From Candidatus Altarchaeota archaeon (lineage in GTDB: Archaea; Altiarchaeota; Altiarchaeia; IMC4; QMZM01): a stretch of DNA of 33,540 nucleotides. The DNA is taken from contig JAFGDV010000025.1 of NCBI GenBank assembly GCA_016931955.1, forward strand, positions 1 to 33,540, written 5' to 3'. The first letter of the stretch is position 1. The number at the start of each line of letters is the position of its first letter. The translations under genes were made by a program, and so were the position numbers. Positions 16,879 through 25,134 of this stretch are shown here, piece by piece. Under the pieces are notes generated by a model. It saw nothing but the letters and a program-made list of their open reading frames with translations. It had not been told where the DNA came from and searched no databases.

Positions 16879-16880
16879 AG

Positions 16881-17150
16881 ATGAAACTGAATGTCGCAGT
16901 AACCCTGAGGATAACGCCCAAAGACATTGACACAGACCTATCATCTATCGAAAACGAACTGTCGAAAATAGCCGAGAACTACGGCAGACTCCATAAATCC
17001 GAGATAAAGCCGATAGCCTTCGGATTAAGTTGCGTTGAAGCCATACTGCTCTTAGACGACAGCAGAGGAGGCACGGACGAGATAGAGGCCGAACTGAAGA
17101 AACTGGATAGTGTGAGTCAGGTGGACATTATTGACGTTAACAGGTTATAG
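16881..17150 (+). CDS. ef1b: Elongation factor 1-beta (EF-1A nucleotide exchange factor)
   Basis: The 89-aa protein matches archaeal aEF-1beta in length and sequence: VTLRITPKDIDTDLSSIENE, KPIAFGLSCVEAILLLDD and VSQVDIIDVNRL. It promotes GDP release from EF-1alpha. It follows rpl10e by 2 intergenic bases and precedes metG by 28 bp, so all three probably share a transcript. Confidence 0.95.
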   Translation: MKLNVAVTLRITPKDIDTDLSSIENELSKIAENYGRLHKSEIKPIAFGLSCVEAILLLDDSRGGTDEIEAELKKLDSVSQVDIIDVNRL

Positions 17151-17154
17151 TTTT

Positions 17155-17172
17155 TATTCTGAAATCAGAATA
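17155..17172 (+). promoter_or_regulatory. Inverted repeat just upstream of metG
   Basis: TATTCTGA-AA-TCAGAATA is a perfect 8-bp inverted repeat filling most of the 28-bp gap between ef1b and metG, and ends 6 bp before the metG ATG. A TTTTTATT element precedes it. It could be an operator for an internal metG promoter or a short RNA hairpin near the start codon. Confidence 0.45.
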
Positions 17173-17178
17173 TCTTAC

Positions 17179-19176
17179 ATGAGCCGCGAAAGACTGCTTG
17201 TCACCTCCGCGCTTCCTTACGCCAACGGCCCACTGCACGTGGGACACGCCATAGGCGCCTACATTCCTGCGGATGTGTATGTGAGATACCACCGGCTTAA
17301 AGGTAACGACGTGGTATTCATATGCGGCTCAGATGAACACGGCACCCCTATAACAGTAACCGCCGAAAAGGAGGGTATCCCACCCCAGGCCGTAGTGGAC
17401 AAATACCATAAAGCCATAAAAGAAGCCTTCAAGGACCTTGGGATCAGCTTCGACAACTACTCCAGGACGACAGAGGGAATACATTACAAAAATTCGCAGG
17501 AATTCTTCAAGAAGGTCATGGAGAACGGCTTCGTCTACAAGAAGACTGTGGAAAGGCCCTACTGCCCTCAATGCAGGCGATTTCTCCCAGACAGGTTCGT
17601 GAAGGGTATCTGCCCCTACTGCAACTCAGAGGATCAACGGGGGGATCAATGCGAGGCCTGCGGGAAACAGTTGGAGCCGCATGAGTTAAAGAACGCATAC
17701 TGCATCATCTGCAATGGTACACCAGAGCAGAGGGAGACCGAACACTGGTTCTTCAAGCTGAGCGAGTTTTCACATAAACTTAGAGAGTGGATCCTCTGCA
17801 ATAAACACTGGCCCGACAACGCAAGAAACTTCTCCCTGGGATGGATTTCTGAGGGCTTAGAGGATAGGGCCATCACAAGAGACCTGAGCTGGGGTGTTCC
17901 CGTGCCTTTGAAAGGAGCGGAGGATAAGGTCCTTTATGTATGGTTTGAGGCTCCAATAGGTTATATTTCCTCGACCCAGGAGTGGGCTGAAAAAAAAGGA
18001 AACCCTGGGGAGTGGCGGAAGTATTGGATTGAGGATTGCAAGATAATTCACTTCATAGGAAAAGACAACATACCATTCCACGCCATAATATGGCCTGCAA
18101 TGCTTATGGCTCACTCCGGATTTAATCTTCCTTGGCAGGTCTCAAGTAATGAGTACCTTACCCTTGAGGGTAGGAAGATGAGCACCAGCCGGGGATGGGT
18201 TCTTTGGTTGCATGACATCTTAAATGAATTCGACGCTGACCTTATAAGGTACTACCTGCTCAGCATTAATCCGGCGAAACATGACTCTGATTTCTCACTG
18301 AAGGAGTTCCAGCACAAAGTGAATAATGAACTTGTCGCTGCCTTCGGTAACTTCATCAACAGAAGCCTGACATTCATAGAAAAACAGGGTTCTATGATCC
18401 CAAAAGTGGAGGATTTCGACGAACTGGATGAACAGCTGCTCGAAAGGATCAGGGAGGCCCCTGAACATGTTGGAAGGCATATCGAGGAATTCAGGTTCCT
18501 TGAGGCCTTGAAGGAGTTGATGTCTCTTGCACACTTTGGCAACGAATACTTTCAGGGGAAGGAGCCATGGAGGAACGAAAACTCCACCACATTGTACCTG
18601 TGTGCGAATCTGACTAGGACGCTGGCAATACTTTCCGCGCCATTCCTGCCCCACTCTGCAGAGCGTATCTGGGGGATGCTCGGTCTTGAAGGCTCCGTCT
18701 TCGATGAATCTTGGAGTAGAGCGGCCGAGCTTGACATCAGAGAAAGGCATAGGATAGGCAGAATAACTCTTTTATACGACAAAATCGACGACAAACGGAT
18801 TGAAGGATTCGACAGGAGATATCTTAGAAAAGAAAAGGTGGTTGAAAAGATGGATTATGTTGAATTCCAAGACTTTGAGAAGCTTGGATTGAGGGTAGCT
18901 GAGATAAAGGAGGTCCGGGATCACCCAAGGGCGGATAAGCTTTACCTTTTGCAGGTCGACTTAGGTGATGAGGTGAGGCAACTGATTGCAGGTATCAAGG
19001 AGTCATACTCCAAGGAGGATTTGATCGGTAAGCAGATTATCGTAGCTACCAACCTTAAGCCGCGGGAGATCAGGGGCGAAACCTCTTATGGTATGCTGCT
19101 TGCAGTAGACGTTGAGGGAAAACCTGTCTTGTTGATGCCTGAAAAGAGGGTTACTTCTGGCTCTATGATACGGTAG
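17179..19176 (+). CDS. metG: Methionyl-tRNA synthetase with C-terminal tRNA-binding domain
   Basis: The track begins at an in-frame codon at 17131, but the ATG at 17179 (MSRERLLVTSALPYANG) fits the family and avoids overlap with ef1b. The protein has 665 aa. It has the HIGH motif as HVGHAIGA, KMSKS as KMSTSRG, and a double zinc knuckle (CPQCRRF..., CPYC, CEAC, CIIC). The catalytic and anticodon domains are followed by an OB-fold tRNA-binding domain of about 105 residues (VEFQDFEKLGLRVAEIKEV...). It charges initiator and elongator tRNA-Met. Many archaea encode the C-terminal domain as a separate protein; here it is fused. Confidence 0.96.
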   Translation: MSRERLLVTSALPYANGPLHVGHAIGAYIPADVYVRYHRLKGNDVVFICGSDEHGTPITVTAEKEGIPPQAVVDKYHKAIKEAFKDLGISFDNYSRTTEGIHYKNSQEFFKKVMENGFVYKKTVERPYCPQCRRFLPDRFVKGICPYCNSEDQRGDQCEACGKQLEPHELKNAYCIICNGTPEQRETEHWFFKLSEFSHKLREWILCNKHWPDNARNFSLGWISEGLEDRAITRDLSWGVPVPLKGAEDKVLYVWFEAPIGYISSTQEWAEKKGNPGEWRKYWIEDCKIIHFIGKDNIPFHAIIWPAMLMAHSGFNLPWQVSSNEYLTLEGRKMSTSRGWVLWLHDILNEFDADLIRYYLLSINPAKHDSDFSLKEFQHKVNNELVAAFGNFINRSLTFIEKQGSMIPKVEDFDELDEQLLERIREAPEHVGRHIEEFRFLEALKELMSLAHFGNEYFQGKEPWRNENSTTLYLCANLTRTLAILSAPFLPHSAERIWGMLGLEGSVFDESWSRAAELDIRERHRIGRITLLYDKIDDKRIEGFDRRYLRKEKVVEKMDYVEFQDFEKLGLRVAEIKEVRDHPRADKLYLLQVDLGDEVRQLIAGIKESYSKEDLIGKQIIVATNLKPREIRGETSYGMLLAVDVEGKPVLLMPEKRVTSGSMIR

Positions 19177-19186
19177 GTGTGGCCTC

Positions 19187-20335
19187 TTGAAATATGATGT
19201 GGTAGTCGTCGGCGCAGGTCCAGCGGGTTCCACCGCTGCAAGACAGTGCGCCTTGAAGGGCTTGAAGACATTGCTACTGGAAAAAGAGAAGCTTCCAAGA
19301 TACAAACCTTGCGGCGGCGCGGTTTCGGAGAAGTCTTTGTCGCTTCTGGATTTCAAGATCAATAAGGAATTGGTGGAGAGGGAATGCTACGGCGCCATCC
19401 TAAAGTACGGCAGATATGGGATCAAGGCTAGAAAACCATACAGGTTTGGTATTCTCACCTCAAGGGATAAATTTGACTTTTATCTGACAGAAAAGGCTGT
19501 CAATGCAGGTGTTGAGCTACATGACTCGGAAAAGGTTAGGTCCCTGAATGTGCTAGACTCTCACGTGGTTGTCAAAACAGACAAAACGTCATATAACGCA
19601 TCCTCTGTTATCGGAGCTGACGGAGTCAACAGCATTGTTTCCAGGCAGGTCAGGGACAGATTTGCTCCTGCAGAACTCGGCCTTTCGTTTGAGGCTGCGT
19701 TACCTTACGATGTGGATAACCTGGAAGACCCCGACCTTATAAGGACCTTCTTTGGCTGTGCCCCTGGAGGCTATGGTTGGGTTTTTCCTAAGAGAGAGCA
19801 TCTTTCTGTGGGGATTGTAGGGATATTGTCGCGTTTTAAGGAGCCTAAAAGGGCATTCACTGACTTCATGGAGAAACGAGGTCTTGACCCAAGCGTAAGA
19901 TTTCAGACACACTTGATTCCTTTAGGCGGTTATAAGAGGGAGACCTGCTCTGATCGTATTATCCTTGTAGGCGACGCCGCAGGTTATGCGGATCCCTTTT
20001 TATGGGAGGGGATCCAGTACGCTATCCATTCTGGCAAGATTGCTGCGGGGGTTATCTCAGGATCCTATGGGGGGGGTGATTTTTCTAATGATAGGTTGTC
20101 TATCTACAAAAAGGATTGCTTTAAGGCGTTCGGTGAGAATCTAGAGCATTCATTGGAATTTTCACGGCTGATACATCAGTATCCAAACATATTGATTAGA
20201 TTGGTTGCAAGCAATGAACCACTTATCAGTAGGTACTTGGACACCGCTGTTGGGCGATTAGGCTACAGGGCGTACAGGAATTGGCTTTTGCTTAGGGTGC
20301 CGTATTATCTATTACAGAACTTTATATGTAGATAA
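19187..20335 (+). CDS. Geranylgeranyl reductase family flavoprotein
   Basis: The 382-aa protein starts at TTG with a dinucleotide-binding motif (VVVVGAGPAGSTAARQCA). It carries the family motif PRYKPCGGAVS, the substrate-domain signature GGYGWVFPKREHLSVGI, and the FAD-contact segment IILVGDAAGYADPF. This family saturates the isoprenoid chains of archaeal membrane lipids or related polyprenols. It follows metG by 10 bp and is probably co-transcribed. Its exact substrate cannot be read from sequence. Confidence 0.9.
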   Translation: MKYDVVVVGAGPAGSTAARQCALKGLKTLLLEKEKLPRYKPCGGAVSEKSLSLLDFKINKELVERECYGAILKYGRYGIKARKPYRFGILTSRDKFDFYLTEKAVNAGVELHDSEKVRSLNVLDSHVVVKTDKTSYNASSVIGADGVNSIVSRQVRDRFAPAELGLSFEAALPYDVDNLEDPDLIRTFFGCAPGGYGWVFPKREHLSVGIVGILSRFKEPKRAFTDFMEKRGLDPSVRFQTHLIPLGGYKRETCSDRIILVGDAAGYADPFLWEGIQYAIHSGKIAAGVISGSYGGGDFSNDRLSIYKKDCFKAFGENLEHSLEFSRLIHQYPNILIRLVASNEPLISRYLDTAVGRLGYRAYRNWLLLRVPYYLLQNFICR

Positions 20336-20531
20336 TTCTTATTTTTTAGACATAATTCATTTTTATTGTTTAAAAGCTATATATTATACAATAGGGTAGA
20401 CATTATCGCGCGGGGATTACCCATAAATTGCATAAAAACCCTAATGATCGCGATATGATGTCCATATAACCATCAAAGGTTATATTTATTGAACATAATT
20501 CCTTATTATTATTAACCAGATCATATAAGAT
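20336..20531. promoter_or_regulatory. AT-rich control region before the tandem V4R gene
   Basis: These 196 bp hold no gene. ATATAACC-N6-GGTTATAT is a perfect 8-bp inverted repeat at 20464-20485, and ATCGCG/CGCGAT arms lie at 20405-20410 and 20449-20454. The V4R start at 20532 lies about 47 bp after the first repeat, consistent with an operator near the promoter. Confidence 0.45.
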
Positions 20532-21794
20532 ATGATAAGATACAAGATGTATCCCCCACGGTGGTTGGCTGAGACAGAAGGAAAAGACGTATTTCACCTA
20601 GAGTACAAACCAGAAAAAATAGCAGACAGGGTAGACTACCTCTTGGAAGGAACCAGAGAGGGTAAATTCTTATACTCAAACTTCCCTGCCATAAGAGAAA
20701 CCTGCATCAAAACACGTATAGACAGCGAACCCATCCGCCCGTGCCTTGGAGACCATGAACATGTGGCCTCGGCAGCCCTGAGGATATTCTCTTCCCTGTA
20801 CCTTTCACCACTATTCGCACACGAATTCTACAAACTCGGGAAGACAATCGGGCACTGTACTATCGCGGGATTGACTGGAACCCATAGCACCAAAGTCACC
20901 AAAAAAAGGGAGATAATAGAGGTCCAGCATATGTGCTGTAAACAAACCGGCATCGGTCACATAGAGGACATAGAAGTCGATGCCAGAAGGGGGTGGCTGA
21001 GATACACGATAAGCGAAAACACCAGCAACATTATGACAGTAGTGGATAGACAGCACTACATGGTGCCAACAAAGCCCAGCTGTTACATAGAGATCGGCAT
21101 ACTCTGCGGGCAAACGGAAGCCCTCTTAGGCGGTGTATGGGACGGCCTTGAAATAGGATACACCAGTAAGGGATACAAGAGCTTTGAGATAGGGCTCCAT
21201 CAACAAGAAAACAGGACGACGCCAAAAATAAACATGCTACCAAAGGAAGAATACGGCAGACTGCTGGACTGGAGCATAGACCTAGCCATAAACAGGAGAA
21301 CAAACATTGGAGAGGGGGATGTAGGCGACTACCAGATGATCTCACTATCGCAGTCTGTGAACTATCTGCTGCTTTCAGCATCCAAGGGTCATGTGGTACT
21401 ATCCAAGTGGGCGGGGAAAAAAGTGGGTGAGAGGATAATAGAGAGAATCAAGGCAAATAACCTCTTCGACGCCCTCGACTATTTAAAGAAGCTATTCCTC
21501 GAACTCAGAATCGGTATAATGGAGTACAAAGCAGACCCTGGCTCCATCAGGATAAAGGTGACTGAATCAGTTTATTCCTCTGGCGTCAATAATATACACA
21601 TGAAGCTGTGCATATTTTTGGCAGGCATTATCGAAGGCGGCATAAACAAATCAATGGAGAATGAGAGAACACTAAACGACGAACCTGAATGGATTGTCTT
21701 GGAAACAAAGTGCACTGCAAACGGCGACCCATGCTGTGAATTCAAATGCTTCCACAGGGATCAGGAAAAACTGAGGAACATACTCATAGGATGA
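20532..21794 (+). CDS. Tandem V4R-domain protein
   Basis: The 420-aa protein appears to hold two V4R-like domains. The first spans about residues 75-235 (HEFYKLGKTIGHCTIAGLTG, KPSCYIEIGILCGQTEALLG). Its final segment (EIGYTSKGYKSFEIGL) lacks the family cysteines. The second, about 245-418, ends with the intact KCTANGDPCCEFKCF. One domain may therefore be structural or bind a different ligand. It overlaps nob1 by 4 bp (ATGA), so expression is coupled. No membrane segment is seen. A cytoplasmic sensor is plausible. It is longer than the V4R protein at 9709, and the two may form related signalling units. Confidence 0.7.
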   Translation: MIRYKMYPPRWLAETEGKDVFHLEYKPEKIADRVDYLLEGTREGKFLYSNFPAIRETCIKTRIDSEPIRPCLGDHEHVASAALRIFSSLYLSPLFAHEFYKLGKTIGHCTIAGLTGTHSTKVTKKREIIEVQHMCCKQTGIGHIEDIEVDARRGWLRYTISENTSNIMTVVDRQHYMVPTKPSCYIEIGILCGQTEALLGGVWDGLEIGYTSKGYKSFEIGLHQQENRTTPKINMLPKEEYGRLLDWSIDLAINRRTNIGEGDVGDYQMISLSQSVNYLLLSASKGHVVLSKWAGKKVGERIIERIKANNLFDALDYLKKLFLELRIGIMEYKADPGSIRIKVTESVYSSGVNNIHMKLCIFLAGIIEGGINKSMENERTLNDEPEWIVLETKCTANGDPCCEFKCFHRDQEKLRNILIG

Positions 21795-22270
21795 AGACGA
21801 GAATCCTGGACACATCCGGTATACTGAGATCAGACCTTGATTTTTCAGAAGACAGATTTCTGATAACAAATGATGTCCTGATTGAACTTCAGGATGAAAC
21901 CGCCAAGATCGCGGTCGAATCCGCAATAATGAGGGGAAACATCCAAGTCAGAGACCCTGATGAGGAGTACATCAAAGAAATAAAACAAGCAGCTGAGGAG
22001 ACCGGCGACCTGGAGAAGCTATCCGACGCAGACATTGGCATCTTAGCCCTCGCCCTTGAAAAAAAACTCCCCATCATAACAGATGACTACAACATCCAGA
22101 ACGTGGCTTCAACGATTAACTTGGATTACGAGAAAAGCAGCCAGGAGGGCATAAAGAAAAAACTCAGATGGATTAAGGTCTGTGAAGGCTGCGGTAGTAA
22201 ACACTCAGATAACTCACTTATCTGTGGAGTCTGCGGCTCACCGTTGAGGAGAAAAGCCACCAGGATCTGA
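21791..22270 (+). CDS. nob1: Endonuclease Nob1 (16S rRNA 3'-end maturation)
   Basis: The true start is ATG at 21791 (MKTRILDTSGILRSDL), giving 159 aa. The PIN domain has the acidic residues of ILDTSG, LSDADIGILALA and ITDDYNIQNVA. It is followed by a rubredoxin-like zinc ribbon CEGCG...CGVCG. Nob1 cleaves the 3' end of small-subunit rRNA in late ribosome assembly. The start overlaps the V4R stop. The 3' end overlaps the convergent membrane protein gene by about 33 bp. Confidence 0.95.
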   Translation: MKTRILDTSGILRSDLDFSEDRFLITNDVLIELQDETAKIAVESAIMRGNIQVRDPDEEYIKEIKQAAEETGDLEKLSDADIGILALALEKKLPIITDDYNIQNVASTINLDYEKSSQEGIKKKLRWIKVCEGCGSKHSDNSLICGVCGSPLRRKATRI

Positions 22271-22846
22271 CTTTTTGAGGCCTAAAAGGGCTGCGATTTC
22301 CTTGATGACTGCCATCTCACGTTTGCTACCGTAGATTAACAGGGGAATTGCCATCGAAATCGCTATCACACCAACAGGGGTTATGAGGTCCCTTGAGTAC
22401 TCCGCTAGGAGCAACCAGAATGTGTTCCCAAAGACCACTCCAATGGACATGCAGAGGATAGCCCTCTTCCTCTTGATCATCAGTATATAAGACAGGAGAG
22501 AAGCCCAGAGTATGCCGAAAACAAACGTGAATAATGCTATGGATAGGTAGAATCCTAGATGCCCTAGTCTTTGCTTGAACAACTCAGTTATTCTGTCGCC
22601 TTTATTCATTAGATCCGTTAGATCACCACCTGTAACCCTCGAAACCTTCTGTAGTATCCTCATCTGGTACAGGCTTCTATGTCTCCCCCCTAACTCAAAA
22701 AGCTTGAACAGGAGGGGTAGGGGGAGTATGTTGAGGAGGGACAAGAGGAGGAAGACCTCAAGGGGCGTCATTGAGAGTATATGTAAGCCATAGAATATCG
22801 TAGCCAACGGCCCCAGGGTATACGCCAGGATAACGAATTCAAGCAT
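22238..22846 (-). CDS. Multi-spanning membrane protein, function unknown
   Basis: The preferred start is ATG at 22846 (MLEFVILAYTLGPLATIF), giving about 202 aa. A TATA-like GATATAAAAGC lies about 28 bp upstream. The longer 301-aa track version extends through a hairpin-rich region and its first 99 residues do not look like protein. There are four to five hydrophobic segments, for example VFLLLSLLNILPLPLLF, LSIALFTFVFGILWASLL, AILCMSIGVVFGNTFWLLL and VGVIAISMAIPLLIYG. A cytoplasmic loop with RILQKVSRVTGGDLTDLMNK lies between the second and third. I do not recognise the family. Confidence 0.65.
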   Translation of the reverse strand: MLEFVILAYTLGPLATIFYGLHILSMTPLEVFLLLSLLNILPLPLLFKLFELGGRHRSLYQMRILQKVSRVTGGDLTDLMNKGDRITELFKQRLGHLGFYLSIALFTFVFGILWASLLSYILMIKRKRAILCMSIGVVFGNTFWLLLAEYSRDLITPVGVIAISMAIPLLIYGSKREMAVIKEIAALLGLKKSDPGGFSPQR

Positions 22847-22911
22847 GCTATTATCTATTATCCAACTGCTTTTATATCCTGGTTTATTACACCCTAATCC
22901 AATATCATAAT

Positions 22912-23262
22912 GCTTCCACGCGAAGGCTGCCTTGAACAGTGATAGGCAGGGCAAGATGGAAGCTACACTGCGCTGTACGCGGCCTTTGTATGAGGACCTT
23001 AGGGTCCCGAGGGGAGTGATGCCCTCTCGCGGAGTCGACACTCCAGCAATGATTACAAACCAACCACAGCGCAGAACAAACATATAGCCCTTTTCTTTAT
23101 AGGGGGCAAGGATTCCCTTATGTGGCGGACTGTCGTCCGACACATGTCAGAATTCTTCGATTCTGCACATCAACCCTAAGAATTCGCCAGTGGGCGAATT
23201 CCTTTGGGGTGATAGCCCTTTTCGAAAGGGCTATAAAGAAAGGGTTGGGGTTGATAAGGGCT
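22912..23262. ncRNA. Candidate structured RNA (multi-helix element), family unknown
   Basis: The 496-bp gap before rpl12 holds no gene but many long helices. GCTTCCA/TGGAAGC (22912/22957) encloses CTGCCT/AGGCAG. CTGCGCTGT/ACAGCGCAG (22968/23066) and TTTGTA/TACAAA (22985/23054) enclose three hairpins, GGACC/GGTCC, GAGGG/CCCTC and GGAGT/ACTCC. AGCCCTT/AAGGGCT (23086/23256) and ATCAACCC/GGGTTGAT (23169/23248) enclose more. These include CGGAC-TGTC-GTCCG inside ATGTG/CACAT, CAGAAT/ATTCTG, GAATTCGCC/GGCGAATTC and ATAGCCCTTT/AAAGGGCTAT. The strand is not determined. I saw no SRP or RNase P hallmark sequences. A decayed palindrome-rich mobile element is the alternative. Confidence 0.5.
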
Positions 23263-23342
23263 GAGAGGGCGCCCTTAAAATGCCTTATTTTTTAAGTCTT
23301 GAATTCCAAATAGTTTGATATCTTATGCTCGAGGAGGATAAA

Positions 23343-23651
23343 ATGGAATATGTTTATGGTGCATTGTTGTTGCATTCTGCGGGGAAGAAAGTAGATGAGA
23401 AAAACCTGAAGAAGGTTATGGAGGCTACTGGTGCCAAGGCGGACGACGTTAGGGTGAAGGCGCTTGTCTCTTCCCTTGAGGGGGTCAACATAGAGGAGGC
23501 TATAAAGACTGCGGCGCCTGTCGCGGTTGCTGCAGCCCCCGCGGCGGCCCCTGCAGCTGAGAAGAAGGAAGAGAAAAAGAAGGAAGAAAAGAAGATTGAG
23601 GAGAAAGGCGAGGAGGAAGCTGCTGCAGGACTTGCTTCGCTATTCGGTTGA
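23343..23651 (+). CDS. rpl12: Large ribosomal subunit protein P1 (archaeal L12)
   Basis: The start [20 protein letters not shown] at 23343 is preferred over the track start, with GGAGG about 5-9 nt upstream. The 102-aa protein has the P1 dimerisation domain, an Ala-rich hinge ([15 protein letters not shown]), a charged KKEEKK segment and the conserved end GLASLFG. It forms the stalk that recruits translation factors. The usual partners rpl1, rpl10 and rpl11 are not adjacent, so the gene stands alone. A TTTTTTAAG element near 23286-23294 may be its promoter. Confidence 0.95.
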   Translation: MEYVYGALLLHSAGKKVDEKNLKKVMEATGAKADDVRVKALVSSLEGVNIEEAIKTAAPVAVAAAPAAAPAAEKKEEKKKEEKKIEEKGEEEAAAGLASLFG

Positions 23652-23655
23652 ACCC

Positions 23656-23817
23656 TTACTCCTTTAACTTCTTTATTACTTCAAGGAGGTCCTTTAACGA
23701 GTTATAGATTAAGAATGAGTTCCTCAGTTTCTCTGCGTCTGTGTCCCCTAACTCTTCAGAGTTCCTTAATGCAGAGTATTGGACTTCGTTAAGGGTTACC
23801 ATTATCTTCTTTTTCAT
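23656..23817 (-). CDS. Small ribbon-helix-helix-like protein (below ORF-track cutoff)
   Basis: The minus strand from ATG 23817 encodes 53 aa beginning MKKKIMVTLNEVQYSALRNS. EELGDTDAEKLRNSF and IYNSLKDLLEVIKKLKE follow, then TAA. The pattern of a basic N-terminal strand (KKKIMVTLNE) and two helices fits an archaeal ribbon-helix-helix DNA-binding protein. It is divergent from the aminotransferase with 42 bp of AT-rich promoter sequence between them, and ends 4 bp from the rpl12 stop. It may regulate the divergent promoter. Confidence 0.6.
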   Translation of the reverse strand: MKKKIMVTLNEVQYSALRNSEELGDTDAEKLRNSFLIYNSLKDLLEVIKKLKE

Positions 23818-23859
23818 TGTTTAATAATATTCATTGATTATATATTTAAAGGTGTTAAG

Positions 23860-24924
23860 ATGGCAAAGAAGCTGTTCATTCCAGGGCCGGTGGATGTCAG
23901 CCCGGACACTTTTGAGGCTATGTCTGTACCCATGATCAGTCACAGAGGGGCTGAGGTCTCCAAGCTCCTTGAGGAATGCAATGCAGGCCTTAATAGGCTC
24001 ATGCACACCAATAATACAGTCTTTATTTTCACGTCTTCCTCGACTGGGGCGATGGAGGCTGCTGTCAGGAACTGCGTCAAGGATAAGTGTTTAAGCATCT
24101 GTAACGGCGCATTCAGTGAGAGGTGGTATGGCATAGTCAAGGAGAACGGGAAAGAGGCTGATTCGCTGAATTTTGAATGGGGTGAGGCTCCTGACCCGAA
24201 GAGGATAGAAGAAAAGCTGTCTACGGGGGAATACGATGCCTTGACATTAGTGCACAATGAAACCTCCACTGGGGTTGCTGCACCCATCCAAGAGATTGCT
24301 AGAGTGGTGAGAAAGTATGATGTGAGCCTTCTGGTGGATACTGTCAGCTCTATGGGCGGTGTAAAGATCGAGGTGGACAAGCTTGGGATCGATGTCTGCC
24401 TTTTCGGCGTGCAGAAGTGTATGGCACTTCCTCCTGGGCTTGCAATATGCTCTGTTAGCGAACGCTCCCTTGAGAAGGCGAACACTATACCAGGTAGAGG
24501 CCACTACTTCGACTTTTTAGCCTACAAAAAGTACCTTGACAAGAAGCAAACTCCCACTACCCCCGCTGTCTCGATAATGCAGGGTCTAAGGTATAAGCTG
24601 AACAAGATCCTCAATGAGGAGGGTCTTGAGAACCGCTTCAGGCGGCATGAGGGTATGGCTGAGGTCACTAGGAGGTGGGCGAAAAAGAATTTCGAGCTCC
24701 TGCCTGAGGAGCAGTATTCTTCAAATACCGTATCCTGTATAAAAAATACCTTGAACATAGACTGCAACTCTTTGAAGACAAAATTGAGTGAACGAGGTTA
24801 TGTCTTCTCCACGGGCTACGGTAAGCTGGTTGATAAGACCTTTCGTATAGCTCACATGGGCGAACGCACCCCCGAAGAGCTTAGGGAGTATCTGAATACC
24901 ATAGACGACATACTGGGCCTCTAA
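23860..24924 (+). CDS. Class V aminotransferase (serine-pyruvate / alanine-glyoxylate type)
   Basis: The preferred start is MAKKLFIPGPVDVSPDTF at 23860, preceded by GGTG. The track version adds 27 residues through AT-rich promoter sequence. The 354-aa PLP enzyme shows FTSSSTGAMEAAVRN (phosphate loop), VHNETSTGV, LLVDTVSSMGGVKIE (PLP-binding Asp) and GVQKCMALPPGLAI with the PLP lysine. The family includes alanine- or serine-glyoxylate, serine-pyruvate and phosphoserine-type aminotransferases. The PGPV...MISHRG start favours the alanine/serine-glyoxylate branch. Substrate specificity cannot be settled from sequence. Confidence 0.88.
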   Translation: MAKKLFIPGPVDVSPDTFEAMSVPMISHRGAEVSKLLEECNAGLNRLMHTNNTVFIFTSSSTGAMEAAVRNCVKDKCLSICNGAFSERWYGIVKENGKEADSLNFEWGEAPDPKRIEEKLSTGEYDALTLVHNETSTGVAAPIQEIARVVRKYDVSLLVDTVSSMGGVKIEVDKLGIDVCLFGVQKCMALPPGLAICSVSERSLEKANTIPGRGHYFDFLAYKKYLDKKQTPTTPAVSIMQGLRYKLNKILNEEGLENRFRRHEGMAEVTRRWAKKNFELLPEEQYSSNTVSCIKNTLNIDCNSLKTKLSERGYVFSTGYGKLVDKTFRIAHMGERTPEELREYLNTIDDILGL

Positions 24925-25134
24925 GCGCTTTTTTCCTTCTTGTCTAACCCTCACCTGTGAGGTCTTGGGTTTTTCATAAGGATTTTTCACCTTGATAAGA
25001 TATCTATTTTGATAGATATTTTTTAATTAGTCTATATTAAAAGATTCTTTATAAAAATCTCTTTCTGATAGTTCTTTTAATATAGCCTTTATTTTATATA
25101 TCTATTTTATAACATACTACTTAAAAACGCAAAG

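Noticed and set aside
18252-18794. Minus-strand ORFs (96-151 aa) opposite metG
   Set aside because: They are shadows within a strongly conserved synthetase gene, with no motif or promoter.
22847-23143. N-terminal extension of the 301-aa minus ORF
   Set aside because: The first 99 residues are translated from palindromic sequence and do not look like protein, while an ATG with a TATA box at normal distance lies at 22846.
22900-23270. SRP (7S) RNA or RNase P RNA
   Set aside because: I could not find GGAAG...GCA of SRP helix 8 or the GGAGGAAAGTCC and related conserved blocks of RNase P on either strand. A covariance-model search would be decisive.
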